From assembly GCA_947455435.1 (NCBI GenBank), contig CANGNZ010000004.1:1-51024 (forward strand): a stretch of DNA of 51,024 nucleotides. Reading direction: 5' to 3'. Within the stretch, counting starts at the first letter, position 1. The number at the start of each line of letters is the position of its first letter. This stretch comes from Microbacteriaceae bacterium (GTDB taxonomy: Bacteria; Actinomycetota; Actinomycetes; Actinomycetales; Microbacteriaceae). This document shows positions 44,867-51,024 of the stretch, piece after piece. Below the pieces are notes generated by a model, which saw only the letters and a program-made list of their open reading frames with translations, made no database searches and was not told where the DNA came from. Position numbers and translations under genes: made by a program.

Positions 44867-45955
44867 CTAGCAAGCGGTGGCGATTTGAGCGTTAGCCCTA
44901 TCGCGAGCCCAGCGTTCGGCAGCAAGAACGCCTTCTAGAGACATTTCGACGTCTGCTGTGTGGGCGTCTACAACGCGTTCTATAAGGTCAACGATCTGAT
45001 TGAAGCCGATTCGCCCCTGATGAAAAGCTTCGACTGCTTCTTCGTTGGCAGCGTTGTAAACGGCCGGATACGTTGAGCCGGCAGAGCCAACTTGTCGAGC
45101 AAGTTTGACGGCTTTGAACACGCTCTCGTCAAGAGGTTCAAAGGTCCAGCTATGCGATTTGGTCCAGTCGCAGGCGGGAGCAACGTTGGCAAGGCGCTCT
45201 GGCCAAGACATTCCGAGAGCAATCGGGAGTTTCATGTTCGGCGGTGAAGCCTGTGCGATAACCGAACCGTCAACAAACTCAACCATCGAGTGCACGACCG
45301 ATTGAGGGTGCACGGTCACTTCGATTCGCTCAAACGGAACATTGAAAAGCAGGTGTGCCTCGATAAGTTCGAGGCCCTTGTTGACCAGTGTCGCCGAGTT
45401 TGTGGTGACCACCTTGCCCATAACCCAGGTCGGGTGGTTTAGCGCCTGCTCAGGAGTCACAGTTTCTAGTTGCTCGCGCGTCCAGCCGCGAAAAGGGCCA
45501 CCAGACGCGGTGAGGACCAGCTTGCGCACCTCGGCGGTCTCGCCGGCTAGCAGGCACTGAGCCAGTGCCGAGTGCTCGCTGTCGACCGGCACGATTTGCC
45601 CGGGTTTTGCGAGGTCAGTCACCAGGCGACCACCAACGATCAAGGACTCTTTGTTTGCCAGCGCCAAGGTCTTGCCAGTGCGAAGGGTTGCCAGTGTCGG
45701 GGCGAGCCCGATTGACCCCGTGATGCCGTTGACTACGACGTCTGCGTTGGTTGTTTCGACCAACTCCGTGGCTGCCTCAGCCCCCAGGACAGACTTTTTC
45801 ACTCCAAAGGCATGAGCCTGCGATTCGAGCAGTTCGCTGTTGCTGCCGGCGGCCAAGCCAACGACTTCGAAGCGGTCAGAGTTAGCGGCAATGACCTCGA
45901 GGGCTTGGGTTCCGATGGATCCGGTGGATCCGAGGATGATTACGCGGCGCATCAT
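44867..45955 (-). CDS. dxr: 1-deoxy-D-xylulose 5-phosphate reductoisomerase
   Basis: Dxr (IspC) makes MEP from DXP with NADPH, the committed step of the MEP isoprenoid route. The 362-aa protein has the NADPH loop [16 protein letters not shown], the metal and substrate motifs [12 protein letters not shown] and [10 protein letters not shown], and [25 protein letters not shown]. It starts with two ATG codons; no strong ribosome site is visible. It is divergent from gabT, with 46 nt between them, and is first of dxr-rseP-ispG. Confidence 0.96.
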   Translation of the reverse strand: MMRRVIILGSTGSIGTQALEVIAANSDRFEVVGLAAGSNSELLESQAHAFGVKKSVLGAEAATELVETTNADVVVNGITGSIGLAPTLATLRTGKTLALANKESLIVGGRLVTDLAKPGQIVPVDSEHSALAQCLLAGETAEVRKLVLTASGGPFRGWTREQLETVTPEQALNHPTWVMGKVVTTNSATLVNKGLELIEAHLLFNVPFERIEVTVHPQSVVHSMVEFVDGSVIAQASPPNMKLPIALGMSWPERLANVAPACDWTKSHSWTFEPLDESVFKAVKLARQVGSAGSTYPAVYNAANEEAVEAFHQGRIGFNQIVDLIERVVDAHTADVEMSLEGVLAAERWARDRANAQIATAC

Positions 45956-45989
45956 TCAATCTTGCCACCCGTCTAACCACTCGCGGGTT

Positions 45990-45995
45990 TAGACT
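45990..45995 (+). promoter_or_regulatory. Likely leaderless -10 box of gabT
   Basis: TAGACT ends exactly 6 nt before the gabT ATG at 46002, with no Shine-Dalgarno sequence. No clear -35 box is visible at 16-18 nt. Confidence 0.45.
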
Positions 45996-46001
45996 TTAGA
46001 C

Positions 46002-47324
46002 ATGGAGCAAGAACGCAAAATCGTAACCGCTATTCCAGGACCTAAGTCCACTGCCCTGCACACCAACCGCCTAAAGCATGTCTCTGCTGGCGTTGGCGCT
46101 GCACTACCTGTTTACATCGAACGCGCACATGGCGCGATCCTTCAGGATGTTGATGGCAACCAGTTCATCGACCTCGGTTCGGGCATCGGTGTTGTCACCA
46201 TTGGCCACACCAATGACGGCGTGGTTAAGGCGGTTCAGGAGCAGGTTGCCAAGCTCACCCACACACTCTTCACCGTGACACCTTACGAGCCATACGTTCG
46301 TGTTGCCGAATTGCTAAACGCGCACACTCCTGGCAACTTCGCAAAGAAGAGCGCGCTTTTCAACTCTGGCGCTGAGGCAGTTGAAAATGCCGTGAAGTTT
46401 GCTCGCAAGTTCACCGGACGCGGCGAAATCGCCGTATTCGACCACGCCTACCACGGCCGCACCAACCTGACCATGGCCATGAACTTCAAGGCCATGCCTT
46501 ACAACTCCGGCTTCGGCCCGTTCGCACCAGGCGTGCACCACGTGCCAATGTCTTACCCGTTCCGTGACGCAGCTGGCATGACTGGCCCTGAAGCCGCGGC
46601 CCGCGCGATCACCTACATGGAGAAGCGCGTTGGTGCCGGAAACCTTGCCGCCGTAGTCATCGAGCCGATTCAGGGTGAAGGTGGCTTCATCGTCCCCGCC
46701 CCAGGTTTCTTAAAAACTCTCCAAGACTGGTGCCGAGCAAATGGCATCGTCATGATCGCCGACGAGGTTCAGTCGGGCATCGCACGCACAGGCAAGTGGT
46801 TTGCCAGCGACTGGGAGGAAGGCTTTGAGCCTGACCTCGTAACCATCGCTAAGGGAATTGCTGGCGGTATGCCGATCTCGGCTGTTACCGGCCGCGCAGA
46901 AATCATGGACTCTTCACACGCTGGCGGCATTGGTGGCACCTATGGCGGCAACCCAGTTGCTGCTGCCGCAGCCGTTTCAGTGCTTGAGCAGATCGAAGCA
47001 GGTGGCGTTCTCGAAGCCGCTCACCGCATCGAAAAGATTTTGGTCGAGCGCCTGAACGCCATGAAGGCTAAGTTCCCGGTGATTGGCGACGTTCGTGGCC
47101 GCGGCGCAATGATTGCCATCGAGTTCATCGAGAACGATGGCAAGCTGACTCCAAACGCAGCCGCTGTTGAGAAGGTTGTTAAGCACTGCACCTCAAACGG
47201 TGTTTTGGTTTTGAACGCCGGAACCTACGGAAACGTTATTCGATTCTTGCCACCGCTTGCAATCTCTGATGCGCTCTTGAACGAGGCGCTAGACATTCTC
47301 GAAGCCGGAATCGCCAACCTCTAA
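46002..47324 (+). CDS. gabT: 4-aminobutyrate aminotransferase
   Basis: GabT transfers the amino group of GABA to 2-oxoglutarate, giving succinate semialdehyde. The 440-aa class III PLP aminotransferase has SGAEAVENAVKFARKFTGR, AYHGRTNLTMAM, IEPIQGEGGFIVP, Asp254 in IADEVQSG, and the PLP Lys284 in TIAKGIAGGMP. FNSGAEAV and the EPIQGEGGF segment favour GABA or related omega-amino substrates; putrescine aminotransferase activity cannot be excluded. It converges on the polyamine transporter genes with no gap, which suggests use of imported polyamine breakdown products. Confidence 0.88.
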   Translation: MEQERKIVTAIPGPKSTALHTNRLKHVSAGVGAALPVYIERAHGAILQDVDGNQFIDLGSGIGVVTIGHTNDGVVKAVQEQVAKLTHTLFTVTPYEPYVRVAELLNAHTPGNFAKKSALFNSGAEAVENAVKFARKFTGRGEIAVFDHAYHGRTNLTMAMNFKAMPYNSGFGPFAPGVHHVPMSYPFRDAAGMTGPEAAARAITYMEKRVGAGNLAAVVIEPIQGEGGFIVPAPGFLKTLQDWCRANGIVMIADEVQSGIARTGKWFASDWEEGFEPDLVTIAKGIAGGMPISAVTGRAEIMDSSHAGGIGGTYGGNPVAAAAAVSVLEQIEAGGVLEAAHRIEKILVERLNAMKAKFPVIGDVRGRGAMIAIEFIENDGKLTPNAAAVEKVVKHCTSNGVLVLNAGTYGNVIRFLPPLAISDALLNEALDILEAGIANL

Positions 47325-48143
47325 TTACTTGACGTGCTGAAGGCGCTTGCGCTTGAAGTGACCCGAGATCTGCGTTGCCAACACAATGATGATGGCGAGC
47401 AAGAACACCGATGACGCAATGACGTTGGCCTGCGCCGGCACGCCACCCTTAGCTGCAACATAGATGAACTTTGGGAACGTGTTTACAGAACCCGAGTTGA
47501 AATACGTGATGATGAAGTCGTCGAATGAAAGCGCAAACGAAAGTAGCGCTGCCGAAAGCACACCCGGTAGCAAGAGCGGGAAAGTAATCTTCCAGAACAC
47601 CTGGCTCGGGTTCGCGTAGAGGTCACGACCGGCTTCTTCGAGCGCCGGGTCAAGCGTCTGCACACGTGCCTTCACTGTGACCACAACAAAACTCAGACAG
47701 AACATCACGTGGGCAATCACGGTTGGCACGAAGCCGGGGCCTACGCCTGCGTTGAAGAACAAACCAGCGAGTCCTGCACCCATGACGATTTCTGGGGTTG
47801 CCATCGGCAAGAACAACGCAAAGTTGACTGCCGAGCGGAACTTGAAACGGTAACGAACGAGCGCGATGGCGAGGGCTGTGCCCAGAGCGGTCGCGATCAG
47901 GGTTGAAATCAAGCTGATCATGATCGAGTTTCCGACGGCGTTGCACAGGTCTTGACGGGCGCAAATATGCGTCCAGTTGTCGAACGTGAACGAGTTCCAG
48001 ACGGTGTTTCGACGAAGCGACTTATTGAACGAGAAAACAATCGTGTAGAAAATCGGGGTGAGCAAAAACACCACTGCAAGAAGTGAATAGACCGGTAGCG
48101 AACCCCGCTTTAGCCCGGACCAGAACGAGCGTAGAACCTTCAT
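47325..48143 (-). CDS. potC: Polyamine-type ABC transporter permease PotC
   Basis: This is the second membrane subunit of a spermidine/putrescine-type importer. The 272-aa protein has six helices and the EAA loop DPALEEAGRDLYANPSQVFWKITFPLLLPG. The segment LDPALEEAGRDL and the FDDFIITYFNSG stretch are characteristic of PotC. It shares one nucleotide with the end of potB (TGATG) and abuts the convergent gabT stop. Confidence 0.9.
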   Translation of the reverse strand: MKVLRSFWSGLKRGSLPVYSLLAVVFLLTPIFYTIVFSFNKSLRRNTVWNSFTFDNWTHICARQDLCNAVGNSIMISLISTLIATALGTALAIALVRYRFKFRSAVNFALFLPMATPEIVMGAGLAGLFFNAGVGPGFVPTVIAHVMFCLSFVVVTVKARVQTLDPALEEAGRDLYANPSQVFWKITFPLLLPGVLSAALLSFALSFDDFIITYFNSGSVNTFPKFIYVAAKGGVPAQANVIASSVFLLAIIIVLATQISGHFKRKRLQHVK

Positions 48144-49054
48144 CAGAGGAGATCCTCCGTTCCACTCTTGCGCACATACCAGGTGACGAGGATAAGGATG
48201 ATTCCCATGAGCACGACCGACATCGCAGAGGCGGCTGGGTAGTTGCGGTTTTGCAAGAAGTCGGCGTCAACCATGGTTCCGATCATGGAGGTATTCGACG
48301 AACCCAAGAAGTCTCGGCTGGCGTTGACGTAGTCACCCGCGATAGGAATGAAGGTCAATAGTGTTCCAGAGATGATGCCTGGCATCGAAAGCGGCAGGGT
48401 GATCTTGCGGAACACCTTTGCAGGGCTCGCGTAGAGGTCTGAACCCGCCTCCAAGAAGCGGATGTCGAGGCGCTCGAGGCTGGTGTAAAGCGGCAGGGTC
48501 ATGAACGGAATGAAGTTGTAGACCAAACCAAACACCACCGCGGCTTCGGAGCCGATGAACGACTGCGAAGGTGAAAGGAGGCCAACCTGGTGAGCCCACT
48601 CCATGATTGGCGAGTGGTCGGCCAAGAGCTGCTTCCAAGCGATTGTGCGAAGCAAAAACGAGATGAAAAAAGGCGCAATGACCAAAGTGACCAACATGCG
48701 CTGAAGCATCGGTCGGCTTCTGGCTTTCACTCCGATGAAGTAGGCCAGTGGGTAAGAAATAAGGAGCGAAATGATGGTGGCCAGAAACGCAAAGCCGAAC
48801 GAACGCGCAATCTGAGGCCAGTACTTGGTGACCACATATGAGTAGTTACCGATGTCGAAGCCAGGCACGTACTCGCCGATTTTGCCAGATGCCGCCGGCG
48901 CCTCAAGTGAAGTTAGAACCAGCGAAACCAGAGGAATAACGAAAAACAAGACAAGGTAGATCAAACCTGGCAACAACAAAGCAAGAACCACTCGGCCAGA
49001 CTTGGTCTGACCTTGCGTGGTTGGAGCGCTAGAACCGAAAGCCGCGAAAGCCAC
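48143..49054 (-). CDS. potB: Polyamine-type ABC transporter permease PotB
   Basis: This is the first membrane subunit of the importer. The 303-aa protein has a short N-terminal tail, six helices from about residue 22, and the EAA loop FLEAGSDLYASPAKVFRKITLPLSMPG. YVNASRDFLGSSNTSMIG is PotB-like. The start is GTG with AAGG 6 nt upstream, 2 nt after the potA stop. Confidence 0.9.
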   Translation of the reverse strand: MAFAAFGSSAPTTQGQTKSGRVVLALLLPGLIYLVLFFVIPLVSLVLTSLEAPAASGKIGEYVPGFDIGNYSYVVTKYWPQIARSFGFAFLATIISLLISYPLAYFIGVKARSRPMLQRMLVTLVIAPFFISFLLRTIAWKQLLADHSPIMEWAHQVGLLSPSQSFIGSEAAVVFGLVYNFIPFMTLPLYTSLERLDIRFLEAGSDLYASPAKVFRKITLPLSMPGIISGTLLTFIPIAGDYVNASRDFLGSSNTSMIGTMVDADFLQNRNYPAASAMSVVLMGIILILVTWYVRKSGTEDLL

Positions 49055-49056
49055 GA

Positions 49057-50184
49057 CTAGCCTTGGTCTTCGGTGCCGTCAGGTAGGTCGCGCAAACCGA
49101 ACGAGTGCTCAACCTTCCAAGAGATCCAAACCTTTGCGCCTAGTTCAACGACCGGGCTCTTGCCAACGTTCTGAGCGAAGACAGTAATTTCGCCAACGTT
49201 TGGAACCTCAATTAGGTACTGGTTGCTGACGCCGGTGAAGCGGATGTCGATAATTTCACCTGGCCCGATTAGCACATGGTCTGCACCAAGAGTCGGCTTC
49301 GACTCGTGGAACGTTGCCTTCTCTGGGCGCACGCCAATCGCGATGGTTCCTTCATGCTTTTCGGCACGCTTCTTGTCTACGGTGATCTTTGAACCGCCAA
49401 CTTCGATCGAAACCGAGTTCGCGTTCGAGTCAACAACTTTGCCGACAAAAAGGTTCGACTGACCGAGAAACTTCGATACGAAGGCGGTCTTTGGGCGATC
49501 GTATAGGGCCTCAGGGGCTCCCATTTGTTCGATGCGTCCCTTGTTCATAACGGCCACGGTGTCGGCCATGTCCATGGCTTCTTCTTGGTCGTGCGTAACG
49601 TGAAGGAAGGTGAGGCCAACCTCCATCTGAATAGCCTTGAGTTCGATCTGCATCTGGCGGCGAAGCTTTAGGTCTAGAGCGCCAAGAGGCTCATCGAGCA
49701 ACAAAAGTGACGGGCGGTTAACCAGTGCGCGAGCAAGGGCGACGCGCTGCTGCTGACCACCAGAAAGCTGCTGTGGGCGACGCTCGCCAACGTGGCCAAG
49801 TTCAACCAAGTCGAGAGCTGCCTGCGCCTTAGCGACCGGGTCTTCGACCTTGCGCTGGCGCAAACCAAACGCGACGTTGTCGAGAATCGTCATGTGCGGG
49901 AACAGCGCGTACGACTGGAACACGGTGTTGACCGGACGTTCGTGAGGCTTGGTGTCGGTGATGTCTTTTCCACCGATCAGGACACGACCCTGGGTTGGGG
50001 TTTCGAGGCCGGCAACAATGCGAAGCGTCGTGGTTTTACCGCAACCCGAAGGGCCTAGCAACGCGAAGAACTGGCCTGCAGGAATGTGTAGGTCCATGTC
50101 ATCGAGAGCGGTAAAGCCCGGAAAGTCCTTGCGGACATCAATAAGTTCTAGATCGGCACCTGCGACTGAAAGCTCGCCGGCCAA
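49057..50184 (-). CDS. potA: Polyamine-type ABC transporter ATPase PotA, TTG start
   Basis: This is the ATP-binding subunit. The 375-aa protein has Walker A GPSGCGKT (44-51), the signature [15 protein letters not shown], Walker B LLLLDEPLGALD and a C-terminal TOBE-type regulatory domain (about 245-360). The start is inferred to be a TTG directly after the potD stop, with GGAG 8 nt upstream; no ATG or GTG lies nearby. Substrate choice among polyamines, or even other cations, cannot be told from the ATPase alone. Confidence 0.9.
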   Translation of the reverse strand: MAGELSVAGADLELIDVRKDFPGFTALDDMDLHIPAGQFFALLGPSGCGKTTTLRIVAGLETPTQGRVLIGGKDITDTKPHERPVNTVFQSYALFPHMTILDNVAFGLRQRKVEDPVAKAQAALDLVELGHVGERRPQQLSGGQQQRVALARALVNRPSLLLLDEPLGALDLKLRRQMQIELKAIQMEVGLTFLHVTHDQEEAMDMADTVAVMNKGRIEQMGAPEALYDRPKTAFVSKFLGQSNLFVGKVVDSNANSVSIEVGGSKITVDKKRAEKHEGTIAIGVRPEKATFHESKPTLGADHVLIGPGEIIDIRFTGVSNQYLIEVPNVGEITVFAQNVGKSPVVELGAKVWISWKVEHSFGLRDLPDGTEDQG

Positions 50185-51024
50185 TTACACAACTCCGTTG
50201 GATACGTCAGACCAAGCCTGCGAGAAGGTGTTGTCTTCTTCGGCGGTGAGAGTTCTGAAGTGACGAAGCTTGGTTGCGTAGGTGTCAGCCGAAGGGAACA
50301 GCATTTCGTTGGCGGCAAGCTCTGGGTTGGTCTTGGCCACGATCTCCTTCACTCCAGCAACAGGCGGAACGTAGAAGACTCCACCAATCGACGACTTAGC
50401 AACCACTGCAGGGTCGAAGTAGTAGTTGATTACCGCTTCTGCCCAAGCCTTGTTTTTGGCACCCTTAGGGATCACGAAGTTGTCAGTCGCGAAGGTTGAA
50501 CCTGTGTCAAGCAAGACGTAACCGAGATCTTCGTTGCCAGCCTCGGTGTTTGTGGCGATAAGGTCGCCAGCCCAAACGATTCCGGCAACTGCATCACCGT
50601 TTACGTAGTCGTCGATGTAGCTGTTGCCCTTGACGCCGCGAATGTGACCTGAGTCAACCTTCGACTTGAACAGGGCGAGAGCAGCATCGAAGTCAGCCTT
50701 GGTGAACTTAGATATGTCGACCCCGTTAGCCATCATGATGATGCCGAGGGTGTCGCGCATCTCAGATAAAACCTCAACCTTGCCCTTTAGCTCAGGTACC
50801 CATAGGTCTTCAAGGGTTGCCGGAGCGTCTTTGCCGGTTAGAGCTTTGTAGTTGACCTTGTGGTAACCAACTGCGGCAATGATGCCCTTCCAAGGCAGCG
50901 AGTATGAGCGCTCTGGGTCGAAGTCGCCGAAGCTGCCAACACCTTTGAACGCTGGGTCAAGATTTGCAGTCACGTTTGGCAGGTTTTTGTAATCCAACTT
51001 TGCTAGGTCGTTGTCGCCGATCAA
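50185..51024 (-). CDS. potD: Polyamine-type ABC transporter substrate-binding protein PotD, C-terminal part
   Basis: The final 279 residues are in the window; the N-terminus with the expected signal peptide lies beyond the right edge. The PotD-like pattern includes YSLPWKGIIAAVGYHKVNYKAL, WVPELKGKVEVLSEMRDTLG, DYVNGDAVAGIVWAGDLI and FVIPKGAKNKAWAEAVINYYFDP. Extracytoplasmic PotD-family proteins bind spermidine or putrescine; the ligand here is inferred. It is first of potD-potA-potB-potC as seen, with potA abutting. Confidence 0.9.
   Translation of the reverse strand: MIGDNDLAKLDYKNLPNVTANLDPAFKGVGSFGDFDPERSYSLPWKGIIAAVGYHKVNYKALTGKDAPATLEDLWVPELKGKVEVLSEMRDTLGIIMMANGVDISKFTKADFDAALALFKSKVDSGHIRGVKGNSYIDDYVNGDAVAGIVWAGDLIATNTEAGNEDLGYVLLDTGSTFATDNFVIPKGAKNKAWAEAVINYYFDPAVVAKSSIGGVFYVPPVAGVKEIVAKTNPELAANEMLFPSADTYATKLRHFRTLTAEEDNTFSQAWSDVSNGVV

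Noticed and set aside
1-51024. tRNA genes, rRNA genes, CRISPR arrays, IS elements or attachment sites
   Set aside because: The intergenic gaps were read on both strands; none contains a cloverleaf, a regular repeat-spacer pattern, transposase remnants or terminal inverted repeats.

Overview
The window is a dense, typical actinobacterial housekeeping segment. Gene content and order point to Microbacteriaceae with a small genome, most like the freshwater Luna lineage (Rhodoluna/Aquiluna type). Evidence: a PriA-type hisA, ThyX instead of ThyA, ClgR beside pgsA/cinA/ftsK, a DUF3046 gene beside recA, a DUF1844 gene beside infC, moderate GC (mid-50s by eye, not counted), and very tight packing with many ATGA and TAATG overlaps. 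The genus is an inference. No rRNA, tRNA, CRISPR, IS element or prophage was seen. No intergenic gap exceeds about 225 bp.

Layout, left to right, nearly all on the minus strand. (1) 1-660: infC followed by the first codons of rpmI; infC probably uses an ATC start. (2) 829-5000: a DUF1844 gene, then hisC-hisB-hisH-hisA-sseB. (3) 5017-6134: a divergent SOS pair, lexA and a small membrane-anchored LysM protein, with operators between them. (4) 6127-14909: hflX, an RsmC-like methyltransferase, dapF, miaA, miaB, recX, recA, DUF3046, clgR, cinA, pgsA. (5) 14909-20951: ftsK, rnj, dapA, thyX. (6) 21032-26656: a thioredoxin/DUF4395 pair (plus strand), a TPR-like membrane protein, dapB, an M16 peptidase and pnp. 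(7) 26879-29713: rpsO flanked on both sides by DUF805 genes, then ribF and a small membrane protein. (8) 29730-34934: a phosphate transport cluster pstC-pstA-pstB-pstS plus a divergent PstS-like lipoprotein. (9) 34998-45955: truB, rbfA, infB, ylxR, nusA, proS, ispG, a RseP-like protease, dxr. (10) 46002-51024: gabT (plus) convergent with a potD-potA-potB-potC polyamine transporter; potD is cut by the window end.

Functional themes: translation and RNA processing (infC, rpmI, infB, rbfA, nusA, rpsO, pnp, rnj, truB, miaA/B, hflX); SOS response (lexA, recA, recX, the LysM protein); lysine/diaminopimelate synthesis (dapA, dapB, dapF); histidine synthesis (partial cluster); isoprenoid synthesis (ispG, dxr); phosphate uptake; and polyamine uptake probably linked to GABA catabolism.

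I did not find a new multi-gene system. The points most worth checking are the LysM protein as an SOS division inhibitor, the ATC start of infC, a recurring -10 box exactly 6 nt before start codons (leaderless transcription), a PstS paralogue that has lost the phosphate-binding motif, the pst cluster sitting inside the truB-ribF neighbourhood, the absence of rimP from its usual place before nusA, and two DUF805 paralogues around rpsO.
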